64,000 bases of DNA, from the NCBI RefSeq assembly GCF_002836515.1, contig NZ_PJBC01000004.1:186001-250000 (forward strand). The letters run 5' to 3'. Within the stretch, counting starts at the first letter, position 1; each line of letters starts with the position of its first letter. This stretch comes from Pseudomonas sp. Choline-02u-1 (GTDB lineage Bacteria > Pseudomonadota > Gammaproteobacteria > Pseudomonadales > Pseudomonadaceae). Below, piece by piece: positions 9,406-18,616 of this stretch. Below the pieces are notes generated by a model that was not told where the DNA came from, ran no database searches, and saw only the letters and a program-made list of their open reading frames with translations. The position numbers and the translations under genes are program-made.

Positions 9406-10143
9406 TCAGCCTTGGTACGAATCGCAGAAAGCTTGCGCTTCGGCGACGTCGAGGGTGCCTTCGTAAATCGCCCGGCCCGTGATCGCGCCGATAATGCCCG
9501 GTGCCTTGGCGTCGAGCAGCGACTTGATGTCACCCAGGTTGTGGATGCCGCCGGAAGCGATCACCGGGATCTTAGTCGCCGCAGCCAGCGCAGCGGTGAA
9601 CGGTACGTTGCAGCCCTGCATCATGCCGTCTTTGGCGATGTCGGTATAAACGATCGACGAGACGCCGTCGGCTTCAAACTGTTTGGCCAGGTCAATGACC
9701 TGCACGGTGCTGATTTCCGCCCATCCATCGGTGGCGACGAAGCCGTCTTTGGCATCCAGACCCACGATGATCTTGCCCGGAAAGGCGCGGCAGGCCTCAG
9801 CGACGAACGCCGGATCCTTAACGGCTTTGGTGCCGATGATCACGTAGCTCACGCCGGCCTTGACGTAGTGCTCGATGGTTTCCAGCGAACGGATGCCGCC
9901 ACCGATCTGGATCGGCAGGGTCGGGTAACGCTTGGCGATCGCGGTGACCACTTCACCGTTGACCGGCTGGCCTTCAAAAGCACCATTCAGATCGACCAGA
10001 TGCAGACGACGGCAACCGCCCTCCACCCACTTGGCAGCCATGCTCACCGGGTCATCGGAGAACACCGTGGAATCTTCCATGCGGCCCTGGCGCAGACGTA
10101 CGCAAGCACCGTCTTTGAGATCGATAGCGGGAATAATCAGCAT
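9406..10143 (-). CDS. hisA: ProFAR isomerase HisA
   Basis: Fourth step of histidine biosynthesis: Amadori isomerisation of ProFAR to PRFAR. It is a 245-residue (beta/alpha)8 barrel homologous to HisF. Asp8 (PAIDLKDG) and Asp130 (VGLDAKDG) are the acid/base pair, and GGGIRS and ASGGIHN are the phosphate loops. It lies between the DUF2164 gene and hisF, all on the minus strand. Confidence 0.98.
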   Translation of the reverse strand: MLIIPAIDLKDGACVRLRQGRMEDSTVFSDDPVSMAAKWVEGGCRRLHLVDLNGAFEGQPVNGEVVTAIAKRYPTLPIQIGGGIRSLETIEHYVKAGVSYVIIGTKAVKDPAFVAEACRAFPGKIIVGLDAKDGFVATDGWAEISTVQVIDLAKQFEADGVSSIVYTDIAKDGMMQGCNVPFTAALAAATKIPVIASGGIHNLGDIKSLLDAKAPGIIGAITGRAIYEGTLDVAEAQAFCDSYQG

Positions 10144-10185
10144 CTGGCAAACCTTAAAATTGGAATGTTCAGCTTGGCTCGGGAA

Positions 10186-10446
10186 TCAGTTTTTCTCGAG
10201 CGCCCACAGGTCGCTTTCGATGCTTTCAAACCGTTCCTTGAGGTGGGTCTGCACATCGAAAATCGCCCTGTTGTAATAGTGCGGAGCAATCTCGCGGGTA
10301 AACAGCTCAAGAATTTCCGCCGCCTCGAACGAACCCAGATCCAGTTCGAAACGGTCTTCCATGAACCGCTGAATCTTGCGATTGGCCTCGCTCTCCTGCT
10401 CGGGAGTGAGGGTCAGAATCGGCGGCTTGGATTTCTTGACAGCCAT
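10186..10446 (-). CDS. DUF2164 family protein inside the his operon
   Basis: An 86-residue, charged, mostly helical protein with no signal peptide, matching my memory of DUF2164. Its ATG abuts the hisH stop codon (TAA-ATG), so it should be translationally coupled to hisH. The gap to hisA is about 42 bases. It is rich in Glu and Arg (EQESEANRKIQRFMEDRFE). Function is unknown. Position suggests a role or fortuitous co-regulation with histidine synthesis, but nothing in the sequence identifies an activity. Confidence 0.85.
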   Translation of the reverse strand: MAVKKSKPPILTLTPEQESEANRKIQRFMEDRFELDLGSFEAAEILELFTREIAPHYYNRAIFDVQTHLKERFESIESDLWALEKN

Positions 10447-11085
10447 TTACCAGCGACCGTCCCACGCAGCGAAGTTCTGCAGCAGTTGCAGGCCGTGGGT
10501 ATGGCTTTTCTCCGGGTGGAACTGCACGGCGAAACGCGAACCGTCGGCCAGCGCTGCGGCGAAATCGACACCGTAATGACCGCTTCCCACCACCTGACGC
10601 GCATTGGCGGCGGCGATGTAGTAGCTGTGCACGAAGTAGAAACGCGCCAGATCCGGGATGTCATGCCACAACGGGTGACTGATATTCTGCTTCACCTCGT
10701 TCCAGCCCATGTGCGGGACCTTCAGGTGCTCGCCGTCTTCGTGCAGATCCTTGCCGAAGAATTTCACCGCGCCTGGAAACAGGCCGATGCAGTCGACGCC
10801 GGCGTTCTCTTCGCTGGTATCGAGCAGGGCTTGCATGCCGACACAAATGCCGAGGAACGGCCGATCCTGGCTGACCTCACGGACCAGCGAATCGAAACCC
10901 AGGCGACGGATCTCCGCCATGCAATCGCGAATCGCGCCAACGCCCGGGAAGACCACGCGGTCGGCTTCGCGAATCACGTTCGCATCGCTGGTGATCAGCA
11001 CCTTGCCGGCGCCGACATGCTCCAGGGCCTTGGCCACCGAGTGCAGGTTGCCCATGCCGTAGTCGATAACTGCAACCGTCTGCAT
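10447..11085 (-). CDS. hisH: Imidazole glycerol phosphate synthase glutamine amidotransferase subunit HisH
   Basis: Class I glutamine amidotransferase that feeds ammonia to HisF. It has 212 residues. The nucleophile is Cys81 in FLGICVGMQ, and His190 and Glu192 in VQFHPEKSH complete the triad. The start ATG at 11085 overlaps the hisB stop by one base, and the DUF2164 gene follows directly. Confidence 0.98.
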   Translation of the reverse strand: MQTVAVIDYGMGNLHSVAKALEHVGAGKVLITSDANVIREADRVVFPGVGAIRDCMAEIRRLGFDSLVREVSQDRPFLGICVGMQALLDTSEENAGVDCIGLFPGAVKFFGKDLHEDGEHLKVPHMGWNEVKQNISHPLWHDIPDLARFYFVHSYYIAAANARQVVGSGHYGVDFAAALADGSRFAVQFHPEKSHTHGLQLLQNFAAWDGRW

Positions 11086-11678
11086 TACAAAACGCCTTTG
11101 GTCGAAGGCATCTGCCCGGCCATGCGCTCGTCCAGCTCGACGGCCATGCGCAGCGCGCGGCCGAAAGCCTTGAACACGGTTTCGATCTGGTGGTGAGTGT
11201 TGGTGCCGCGCAGGTTGTCGATGTGCACGCTGACCAGCGCATGGTTGACGAAGCCCTGAAAGAACTCCTGGAACAGGTCAACGTCGAAGCCGCCGACCGT
11301 GGCGCGGGTGTACGGCACGTGCATCTGCAGGCCCGGGCGACCGGAGAAATCGATCACCACGCGCGACAGCGCTTCATCGAGCGGCACGTAGGCGTGGCCG
11401 TAGCGACGGATGCCTTTCTTGTCGCCAATGGCTTTGGCGAACGCCTGGCCGAGGGTGATACCGACGTCTTCCACCGTATGGTGATCGTCGATATGCAGAT
11501 CGCCCTTGCATTCGATATCCAGATCGATCAACCCGTGACGGGCGATCTGATCCAGCATGTGCTCAAGAAAAGGGACACCGATATCGAATCGGGCCTTTCC
11601 GGTGCCATCAAGGTTGATCGAGGCTTTGATCTGGGTTTCCAGAGTGTCGCGCTCGACAGACGCCTTACGTTCGGCCAT
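11085..11678 (-). CDS. hisB: Imidazoleglycerol-phosphate dehydratase HisB
   Basis: Dehydrates imidazole glycerol phosphate to imidazole acetol phosphate, the sixth step of histidine synthesis. It is the 197-residue monofunctional form (no N-terminal phosphatase) usual in Pseudomonas. Metal-binding histidine motifs [18 protein letters not shown] and HHQIET are present. The ATG at 11678 follows GGAG at a good distance and is preferred to the GTG one codon upstream. First gene of the hisB-hisH-DUF2164-hisA-hisF unit. Confidence 0.97.
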   Translation of the reverse strand: MAERKASVERDTLETQIKASINLDGTGKARFDIGVPFLEHMLDQIARHGLIDLDIECKGDLHIDDHHTVEDVGITLGQAFAKAIGDKKGIRRYGHAYVPLDEALSRVVIDFSGRPGLQMHVPYTRATVGGFDVDLFQEFFQGFVNHALVSVHIDNLRGTNTHHQIETVFKAFGRALRMAVELDERMAGQMPSTKGVL

Positions 11679-11835
11679 CACCAGCTCCGCAAAATCATTG
11701 GGCGAAAAAGGCAGCCATTATAGGCACGCAGGAAGCAAACAGAAACACGAGAGGTGAGATGGTTGACGGATAGAATGCCCGGCGGTCGCGGGTAGACATG
11801 TCCATACAAGCCAGTACAGGCATGCCAGAAACAAA

Positions 11836-11925
11836 TGTGGGAGCGAGCCTGCTCGCGAATGCGGTACGCCAGCCAACATTGATGTCGACTGGTGCTCCGT
11901 CTTCGCGAGCAGGCTCGCTCCCACA
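11836..11925. repeat. REPIN, GCGAGCCTGCTCGCGAA variant
   Basis: Inverted REP pair with arms at 11836-11859 and 11902-11925 (GCGAGCCTGCTCGCGAA and its complement) around about 42 bases of unique spacer. It lies between hisB and the OFA transporter gene. This is a sequence variant of the elements at 947 and 40901. Confidence 0.9.
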
Positions 11926-11951
11926 GGTTCGGTGTTTATTCAGCCAACACC

Positions 11952-13616
11952 TTAGTGAAACAGTACCGCCGTCTTCTGCAGGGTCACCCACACACCCCAC
12001 GCCAACGGAATACCCACTACCAGCCATGCCGCGATGGCCAACGGCTTGCTGCCCGGCGCGGCTTTCCATTCCAGAACGGTGCTGGCATCAGCACCCTTGT
12101 CGTGGCCCAGCGCTTGTTCGGCGGCAAGTTCAGCGTCGGTCATGAAGTACTTGTCGGCTACCGGGCGCACCATCAGGTTGCACAGGAAGCCCAGCACCAG
12201 CAGGCCGGCGAGGATGTACAGAGTGATGTCGTAAGCGGCAGCGCGCTCAACGCCGATGCTCAACTGATATTCACGCAGGTAGTTGACCAGCACCGGACCG
12301 AGTACACCGGCAGCAGCCCAGGCAGTCAGCAGACGACCGTGGATCGCACCGACCATCTGTGTACCGAACAGGTCGGCCAGATACGCCGGAACGGTGGCAA
12401 AACCACCGCCGTACATCGACAGGATGATGCAGAACGCCGCCACGAACAGCGCAACGTTGCCCAGATGGCCCATGTTCGGAATCAGCGCGTACAGGGCAAA
12501 ACCCAGGGCGAAGAACACGAAGTAAGTGTTTTTGCGGCCCAGGTAGTCCGAGAACGAAGCCCAGAAGAAGCGGCCACCGATGTTGAACAGGCTCAGCAGG
12601 CCGGTAAAACCGGCGGCAATTGCGGCGATCGAAGCCAACTGACCGGCGTCGAGTTGACCGAACGGCACGTCAACGCCTAGCAGCTTGCCGCCGAACACTT
12701 CCTGCAGCAGCGGCGAAGCCATGCCGAGGATGCCGATACCGGCAGATACGTTCAGGCACAGCACCAGCCACACCAGACGGAATTGCGGAGTTTTCCACGC
12801 TACATTCACGTGAACGTGACGGTTGGTGATCATCGCGTTGGAAGCTTTCTTCGCCGGAGCGGTCCAGCCTTCAGGTTTCCAGCCGGTTGGCGGCACGCGG
12901 TAGGACAGTGCGCCACCGATCATGAACACGAAGTAGATGGCTGCCATGGCCACGAAGCTCTGCCATACGCCCACGCCTTCTGGCGAAGCGAAGTGGCTCA
13001 TCAGTGCCGTCGCCAATGGTGCGCCGACCATCGCGCCGCCACCGAAGCCCATGATCGCCATGCCGGTCGCCATACCGCGCTTGTCCGGGAACCACTTGAT
13101 CAGGGTCGACACCGGCGAGATATAGCCCAGGCCCAGACCGATACCGCCGATCACGCCGGAGCCGATCCACATCAGCCAGATCTGGTGGGTATAGATACCC
13201 AGCGCGGAAATCAGCAGACCGCCACACCAGCACAAGGCCGATACAACGCCAGCCTTGCGTGGACCGGCGTGTTCCAGCCAGCCGCCCCAGATCGCTGCCG
13301 AGCAGCCGAGGAAGATGAAGAACAGCGTGTAGATCCAGCCGAGCATGGAGATCGGCCAGTCGCAGTTCGACGAAAATACCTGTGCGATGAAGCTCATGTC
13401 CGGCGCGCAAGCCACCGGCGCGGTAACGCCGAGTGCCTTGGACAGCGGCAACCAGAACACCGAGAAGCCGTAGGCCATGCCGATGCACAGGTGAATGGCC
13501 AAAGCGGCCGGTGGAACCAGCCAGCGGTTAAAACCGGGCTTGGCGATGATGCGTTCCTTGGACAGGAACGCAGGCTGATCGGCTTTGAGGCCGTCCGCCG
13601 TGATGCTCGTGCTCAT
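11952..13616 (-). CDS. MFS transporter, OFA (oxalate/formate antiporter) family
   Basis: Inner-membrane carrier of 554 residues with about 12 hydrophobic segments. It begins MSTSITADG, then enters the first helix at FNRWLVPPAALAIHLCIGM. The segments GMATGMAIMGFGGGA and NIGGRFFWASFSDYLGRKNTY are typical OFA/MFS loops. The family moves small carboxylates, such as oxalate/formate or pyruvate. A roughly 60-residue loop between helices and an acidic C-terminal tail are larger than in basic MFS members. GGGGGA precedes the ATG at 13616; the frame is open to 13685 but that part lacks a ribosome site. The gene is monocistronic, with inverted repeats upstream at 13772-13810. Confidence 0.88.
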   Translation of the reverse strand: MSTSITADGLKADQPAFLSKERIIAKPGFNRWLVPPAALAIHLCIGMAYGFSVFWLPLSKALGVTAPVACAPDMSFIAQVFSSNCDWPISMLGWIYTLFFIFLGCSAAIWGGWLEHAGPRKAGVVSALCWCGGLLISALGIYTHQIWLMWIGSGVIGGIGLGLGYISPVSTLIKWFPDKRGMATGMAIMGFGGGAMVGAPLATALMSHFASPEGVGVWQSFVAMAAIYFVFMIGGALSYRVPPTGWKPEGWTAPAKKASNAMITNRHVHVNVAWKTPQFRLVWLVLCLNVSAGIGILGMASPLLQEVFGGKLLGVDVPFGQLDAGQLASIAAIAAGFTGLLSLFNIGGRFFWASFSDYLGRKNTYFVFFALGFALYALIPNMGHLGNVALFVAAFCIILSMYGGGFATVPAYLADLFGTQMVGAIHGRLLTAWAAAGVLGPVLVNYLREYQLSIGVERAAAYDITLYILAGLLVLGFLCNLMVRPVADKYFMTDAELAAEQALGHDKGADASTVLEWKAAPGSKPLAIAAWLVVGIPLAWGVWVTLQKTAVLFH

Positions 13617-14246
13617 TGTGTATCCCCCAATTGTTAGTATGGTTCGCCAGCCACTGCTCACCCTCGGCCTTATGCACGCAGGCATGACCGTTTTTTGAGG
13701 TGAAGCTCCTTGAAGGCGCGACGTTAAGTCGCAGACGGGCGGACGAACTGGCGAAGGTTACCATTCTCAGGTGACAGAAAAACCAAACTGATATCACCTT
13801 TTTTCTGTCAGCTGCGTCCGTCCCCTGAAGGAGCTGCGGAACGCTGCGATCTTTTGATGTATTTGAAAAATGCCAAAATCAAAAGATCGCAGCGTTCCGC
13901 AGCGCCTACAGTCGGCATTTCAACGGGGTTACCATGCCGGATGTTGTTGAGGTGTCTGACGACAGATATATGCATTTGGTACTTGTCCCATTTATGCGTG
14001 CGAAAAGTTACCCATCGCCTCGGTGTGGCTGAACAGCGGGTGAACCAAGCGCCGAAAAAGGCGTCGCAAACGGGGGCCTGATTGCGCTTTCCGGCGCCAG
14101 CCGGGCACCCTCAAACACAGACGCCGGTGGCAAAGTGGCAGGTACCGTTGCCGACCCTCGGCAGATGACGCCACACCGAACCGGGTGCCGGCAGCGCTAT
14201 ACTCCCCGGCCATATGACCAATTCGACTAACTACAAGGACTCGCCC
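13617..14246. other. Intergenic region between the divergent OFA transporter and asmA genes
   Basis: 630 bases with no supported gene. Contents: an inverted repeat at 13772-13782/13800-13810 (TGACAGAAAAA and complement) that also includes AGGTGA/TCACCT arms, a likely operator or stem-loop for the transporter gene; a REP-type hairpin at 13834-13902; and TATACT at 14198-14203, a plausible -10 for asmA. The antisense frame across 13992-15047 is a shadow of asmA codon bias. Confidence 0.6.
13834..13902. repeat. Palindromic repeat, CTGCGATCTTTTGAT type
   Basis: Perfect inverted arms of 25 bases (13834-13858 and 13878-13902) around a 19-base loop. The arms share GCTGCGATCTTTT with the element at 55426-55493, so this is a second intergenic repeat family, distinct in core from the GCGGGCTTGCTCGC elements. 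Confidence 0.85.
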
Positions 14247-16463
14247 ATGAAAGCGTTCGGCAAAATCCTGGGTCTGGTACTTCTCGGGCTGTTGCTGATC
14301 ATTGTGGCGGCAGGCTTTGCCCTGACCCACCTCTTCGATCCCAACGACTATAAAGACGAGATCCGCCAGATAGCCCGCGACAAGGCCCACATCGAGCTGA
14401 CGCTCAATGGCGATATCGGCTGGAGCCTGTTCCCATGGCTCGGCCTGGAATTGCACGAAGCCAGCGTCGCCACCCTGGCCAAACCTGCCGAACCGTTCGC
14501 CGACCTGCAGATGCTCGGCCTGTCTGTGCGCGTGCTGCCGCTGCTGCGCCGCGAAGTGCAAATGAGCGATGTGCGTGTCGAAGGCCTGAACCTGCGCCTG
14601 AACCGTGACAAGAACGGCCACGGCAATTGGGAAGACATCGGCAAGGTGCCCGTTGCGCCTGGCACGACCACGCCGGCAAAAACCGACGCGCCGGCCAGCG
14701 AACCGACAGTTGCCGTGGAAAAGCCGGCCCAGCCGATCCGCCTCGACATCGACAGCCTGACCGTCAACAACGCCCGCGTTGAGTACACCGACGAGTTGAC
14801 CGGCAAGCAATTCAGCGCCGAAAGCATTCAGTTGAGCACCGGCCCGGTCCACGACTCGACCAATATTCCGGTAAAAGCCACGGCGTTTCTCGGCACCAAT
14901 CAACCGGTGCTGCGTGTGCGTACCGAACTCAGCGGCGAGCTGCGCTTCGAACGCGCCGTGCAGCGCTACAAGTTCGAAGACTTGAAGCTGTCCGGCGAAC
15001 TGGCCGGTGATCCGCTGCAAGGCAAGACCATGACTTTCTCGGCGCAAGGGCAGCTATTGCTGGATAAAGCCGCGAACGTCGCCGAATGGACCGGCATCAA
15101 GATTTCCGCCAACCAGCTGCGCGCCTTGGGCGAGCTGAAAGCCAACGACCTCGACAAGACCCCGCAGATCACCGGCGGCATTTCCATTGCCCAATTCGAT
15201 CTGGCGAAATTCGTCGACAGCGTCGGGCAGACCTTGCCGGCCATGGCCGAAGGCAGTCTGAGCAAGGTCGAACTGGTCAGCCGCATCGCGGCCACGCCCA
15301 CCAGCGTCGCCTTCGATAACATCAACCTGAAGCTCGACGACAGCAGCATCAGCGGCCGTATCGCCGTCGAAGACTTTGCCAAGCAATCGTTGCGGATGAT
15401 CCTCAAAGCCGACACCTTCAACGCCGACCGTTACCTGCTGCCGAAATCGGCGCAGGCCAACAGCGCCACGCAGACGCGTCAGGCCGAAGTCGCCAGCACC
15501 GAGGCCGGCGCCGTGGCAGGCACCACGCCGCTGCCGGACAAACCGAGCAAAACCGCCTGGAGTACCGAGCGCCTGCTGCCGGTCGAACGCCTGGCCAAAC
15601 TCGATGTGGACGCTGACCTGACCTTCGGCCAATTGACCCTCGACAAGTTGCCGATCGACAACGCCGCGCTCAAGGCCAGCGGTCAGGGCGGCCTGTTGAC
15701 CCTGACCAATCTCAGCGGCGACTTGTACAACGGTGGATTTGTCGCCAACGGCACGCTCGACGTGCGCCCGAGTGCGCCGGTGTTGAATCTGCAGACCCGA
15801 CTCAATCGCGTTCCCGCAGAAAAAATCATCGAAAGCCAAGGCAAGAATCCGCCGGTCAAAGGTCTGGTGACACTTACCAGCAGCTTCACCGGCAGTGGCA
15901 ACAGCCAACAGGCGCTGATCGATACGCTGAACGGCAATGCCAGTTTCGTCATCAACAACGGCGTGCTGCTCAATGCCAACCTTGAGCAGCAACTGTGCAA
16001 AGGCATCGCCACGCTCAATCGCAAAACCCTCAGCGGCGAGCCACGCGGCAAGGACACGCCGTTCGAAGAACTCAAGGGCAATCTGACCGTGCGCAACGGC
16101 GTTGCCAACAACCCTGACCTGAAAGTGCGCATTCCCGGCATGACCGTCAACGGTGACGGCGATATCGATCTGCGCGTTTTGGGTATGGACTACCGCGTCG
16201 GCATCATTGTCGAGGGCGACACCAGCGCCATGCCCGATCCGGCCTGTCAGGTCGGCGACAAATTCGTCGGTATCGAGTGGCCCCTGCGCTGCCGTGGCCC
16301 GCTGGAACTGGGCGCAAAGGCCTGCCGCATCGACAATGACCGTCTCGGTCAGGTCGCCAGCAAGATGGCTGGCAACAAGCTCAGCGAAAAGATCGACGAG
16401 AAACTGGGCGACAAAGTCAGCCCGGAACTGAAAAACGCATTGAAGGGGCTGTTCAAGCGATGA
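14247..16463 (+). CDS. asmA: AsmA family protein
   Basis: Envelope protein of 738 residues. A single N-terminal transmembrane segment (LGLVLLGLLLIIVAAGFAL) anchors a large periplasmic part. AsmA-like proteins are now regarded as bridge-like lipid transfer proteins affecting outer-membrane composition. Family landmarks are HLFDPNDYKDEI near the N-terminus and the C-terminal AsmA domain with CKGIATLNRK and LPIDNAALKASGQGG. AAGGA precedes the ATG at 14247; an in-frame ATG at 14214 is less well placed. The stop overlaps the mutY start (ATGA), so they form an operon with yggX. Confidence 0.9.
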   Translation: MKAFGKILGLVLLGLLLIIVAAGFALTHLFDPNDYKDEIRQIARDKAHIELTLNGDIGWSLFPWLGLELHEASVATLAKPAEPFADLQMLGLSVRVLPLLRREVQMSDVRVEGLNLRLNRDKNGHGNWEDIGKVPVAPGTTTPAKTDAPASEPTVAVEKPAQPIRLDIDSLTVNNARVEYTDELTGKQFSAESIQLSTGPVHDSTNIPVKATAFLGTNQPVLRVRTELSGELRFERAVQRYKFEDLKLSGELAGDPLQGKTMTFSAQGQLLLDKAANVAEWTGIKISANQLRALGELKANDLDKTPQITGGISIAQFDLAKFVDSVGQTLPAMAEGSLSKVELVSRIAATPTSVAFDNINLKLDDSSISGRIAVEDFAKQSLRMILKADTFNADRYLLPKSAQANSATQTRQAEVASTEAGAVAGTTPLPDKPSKTAWSTERLLPVERLAKLDVDADLTFGQLTLDKLPIDNAALKASGQGGLLTLTNLSGDLYNGGFVANGTLDVRPSAPVLNLQTRLNRVPAEKIIESQGKNPPVKGLVTLTSSFTGSGNSQQALIDTLNGNASFVINNGVLLNANLEQQLCKGIATLNRKTLSGEPRGKDTPFEELKGNLTVRNGVANNPDLKVRIPGMTVNGDGDIDLRVLGMDYRVGIIVEGDTSAMPDPACQVGDKFVGIEWPLRCRGPLELGAKACRIDNDRLGQVASKMAGNKLSEKIDEKLGDKVSPELKNALKGLFKR

Positions 16464-17527
16464 CAGCGGAGCAGTTTTCCACGGCGGTGCTGGAGTGGTT
16501 CGACCGCCATGGCCGCCACGATTTGCCGTGGCAGCAGGACATCAATCCGTATCGGGTCTGGGTTTCCGAGATCATGTTGCAGCAGACTCAGGTCAGCACG
16601 GTGCTCAATTACTTCGAGCACTTCATGACAGCGCTGCCAACGGTCCAGGCACTGGCCGAAGCCCCGGAAGACGAGGTGCTGCATCTGTGGACGGGGCTGG
16701 GTTATTACACTCGCGCACGCAATCTGCAGAAGACCGCGAAGATCGTCGTCAGCCAGTACGCTGGCGAATTCCCGCGAGACGTGGAGAAACTCACCGAGCT
16801 ACCGGGTATCGGCCTGTCCACCGCCGGCGCGATTGCCAGCATCAGCATGGGCCTGCGTGCGCCGATCCTCGACGGCAACGTCAAACGCGTGCTCGCGCGC
16901 TTCACCGCGCAAGAGGGCTATCCCGGCGAACCGAAGGTCGCCAAGCAGCTATGGGCCAACGCCGAGCGCTTCACCCCGCACGATCGGGTCAACGCCTACA
17001 CCCAGGCGATGATGGATCTTGGCGCCACACTCTGCACGCGCAGCAAGCCGAGCTGCCTGCTGTGTCCGCTGAAGCGCGGCTGTGAAGCGCACATGCTTGG
17101 CCTGGAAACCCGCTACCCGATTCCCAAGCCACGCAGAGCCATCCCGCAGAAACGTACGCTGATGCCGATGCTCGCCAACGGCGAAGGCGCGATTCTGCTT
17201 TACCGCCGCCCGTCGACAGGCCTGTGGGGAGGTTTGTGGAGCCTGCCGGAACTGGATGATCTGGAAGATCTGCAACATCTGGCCGATCAGCACTCGCTGA
17301 CCATGGGCCAGCCGCAAGCACTGCCGAGCCTGGTTCACACGTTCAGCCATTTCCAGTTGTCCATCGAACCCTGGCTAGTTCAGGTGCAGGAGGCCAGTCA
17401 TCACGTGGCCGAGGCCGACTGGCTCTGGTATAACCTCGCCACCCCGCCGCGCCTGGGCCTTGCTGCCCCGGTCAAGACCTTGCTCGAACGCGCGGCCGCC
17501 GTCTTGAATGCAGGAGAATCGCCATGA
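16460..17527 (+). CDS. mutY: A/G-specific adenine glycosylase MutY
   Basis: Removes adenine mispaired with 8-oxoguanine in the GO repair system. It has 355 residues. Glu37 ([10 protein letters not shown]) and Asp138 (ILDGN) are the catalytic pair, and the helix-hairpin-helix [11 protein letters not shown] is intact. The iron-sulfur cluster spacing C-x6-C-x2-C-x5-C is seen in [17 protein letters not shown]. The C-terminal third is the NUDIX-like 8-oxoG recognition domain. Overlaps both neighbours by ATGA, giving tight coupling to asmA and yggX. Confidence 0.97.
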   Translation: MTAEQFSTAVLEWFDRHGRHDLPWQQDINPYRVWVSEIMLQQTQVSTVLNYFEHFMTALPTVQALAEAPEDEVLHLWTGLGYYTRARNLQKTAKIVVSQYAGEFPRDVEKLTELPGIGLSTAGAIASISMGLRAPILDGNVKRVLARFTAQEGYPGEPKVAKQLWANAERFTPHDRVNAYTQAMMDLGATLCTRSKPSCLLCPLKRGCEAHMLGLETRYPIPKPRRAIPQKRTLMPMLANGEGAILLYRRPSTGLWGGLWSLPELDDLEDLQHLADQHSLTMGQPQALPSLVHTFSHFQLSIEPWLVQVQEASHHVAEADWLWYNLATPPRLGLAAPVKTLLERAAAVLNAGESP

Positions 17528-17796
17528 CCCGCACCGTAATGTGCCGCAAGTACAAAGAACAACTGCCCGCCCTGGAACGCGCCCCTTTCCCGGGCGCCAA
17601 GGGCCAGGATATTTTCGACCACGTCTCGGCCAAGGCCTGGGCCGACTGGCAGAAACACCAGACCCTGCTGATCAACGAAAAGCGCCTGAACATGATGAAC
17701 GCCGAAGATCGCAAATACCTGCAGGGCGAAATGGACAAGTACTTCTCCGGCGAGGAATACGCCAAGGCCGAAGGCTACGTGCCGCCAGCCGAATAA
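17524..17796 (+). CDS. yggX: Oxidative damage protection / Fe(II) trafficking protein YggX
   Basis: Small cytosolic protein (90 residues) that protects iron-sulfur enzymes from oxidants, with the conserved near-N-terminal Cys in [12 protein letters not shown] and the motif [13 protein letters not shown]. Its start overlaps the mutY stop. Pairing with mutY matches a shared role in oxidative damage and is conserved across gammaproteobacteria. Confidence 0.96.
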   Translation: MTRTVMCRKYKEQLPALERAPFPGAKGQDIFDHVSAKAWADWQKHQTLLINEKRLNMMNAEDRKYLQGEMDKYFSGEEYAKAEGYVPPAE

Positions 17797-17848
17797 CCCG
17801 CAGATTTCGTAAGCGACGGAATTAATTTAAGAAATTTTCAAAAAGTCG

Positions 17849-17877
17849 TTGACGTAAATCCGAAAAACCCTTTTAAT
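17849..17877 (+). promoter_or_regulatory. Sigma-70 promoter of tRNA-Phe
   Basis: TTGACG at 17849-17854, a 17-base spacer, and TTTAAT at 17872-17877, ten bases before the tRNA. The intervening DNA is AT-rich, unlike its surroundings. Confidence 0.7.
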
Positions 17878-17887
17878 GCGCCCCGTT

Positions 17888-17963
17888 GCCCAGATAGCTC
17901 AGTCGGTAGAGCAGGGGATTGAAAATCCCCGTGTCGGCGGTTCGATTCCGTCTCTGGGCACCA
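17888..17963 (+). tRNA. tRNA-Phe (GAA)
   Basis: 76 bases with an encoded CCA end. The acceptor stem is GCCCAGA/TCTGGGC, the D-arm starts TAGCTCAGTCGG, the anticodon GAA is at 17921-17923 within GGGGATTGAAAATCCCC, and the T-arm is GGCGGTTCGATTCCGTC. A terminator follows at 17971. Confidence 0.98.
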
Positions 17964-17970
17964 AATACCG

Positions 17971-18003
17971 AAAACCCTGAATCGCAAGATTCGGGGTTTT
18001 TTT
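17971..18003 (+). terminator. Rho-independent terminator of tRNA-Phe
   Basis: AACCCTGAATC and GATTCGGGGTT arms around GCAA, followed by seven T. Confidence 0.9.
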
Positions 18004-18089
18004 ATGCTTGCGATTTAATGAGGCTGGTTTCGCACCGCTTGATCCGCGCTACCATCAGCCCCCCCTTACGGAAGAGGGTCATCCCCGCC

Positions 18090-18437
18090 ATGAACCAGAA
18101 ACGAACCCGCGTGCCCCTGCCCCATCCGCCGCCGCCCCGGGAAGGTCTGGTGTCCAGAGGACTGGCAATGATGATTTGCCTGTTTCTGATCGGTACCGGC
18201 GCGTTGCTGGGCTACTCGGCCATCGATGGCGTTATCCACGAGACGATCACCACCGCCACGCGCGGCGGGCCGGCCAAGGTCTACACCCTCGCCATGCAGC
18301 CGGGCGCGTACTGGTTTCATGTCGTACTTCAAGGTCTGTTCGGCATGTTACTGATGGCCGCAGGCCTGGCGTGGCACAGACTGACGCGCATCGAAAAACC
18401 CGCGGCCAGAACCAAACGCAAATCAGGTTCGCGTTAA
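18090..18437 (+). CDS. Small inner-membrane protein of unknown function
   Basis: 115 residues with a Pro-rich N-terminus (MNQKRTRVPLPHPPPPREG), two transmembrane helices (about residues 24-45 and 75-95) and a basic tail (RTKRKSGSR). Both termini are therefore predicted cytoplasmic. The ATG at 18090 is chosen because the frame upstream runs into the tRNA and terminator. No family is recognised. It lies just after tRNA-Phe. Confidence 0.65.
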   Translation: MNQKRTRVPLPHPPPPREGLVSRGLAMMICLFLIGTGALLGYSAIDGVIHETITTATRGGPAKVYTLAMQPGAYWFHVVLQGLFGMLLMAAGLAWHRLTRIEKPAARTKRKSGSR

Positions 18438-18616
18438 CGGTTGTCCTCAAGCGTACGAAATGGACTACAGACGTCAGCCCGGCAAAGCTTCGGTCCTCGG
18501 CAACGTCCTGCAATCGCCATCTCCTCTTCCTGCGGACTTCACCGTCTCCCCCGACATACTCAAACGGCGACAATCGTCATGCTTTTGCGTCTGTTCACTC
18601 TGACGCGGAAGACCCG

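Noticed and set aside
8647..11196. 849-codon plus-strand open frame across the his operon
   Set aside because: It is antisense to hisF, hisA, DUF2164 and hisH, all of which are certain. The open frame follows from high-GC codon bias, and its protein has no recognisable domain.
18008..18616. Long N-terminal extension of the YhcG-like protein
   Set aside because: The extension overlaps the small membrane protein gene in another frame, has no ribosome site and does not resemble the family; the ATG at 18617 begins the domain.
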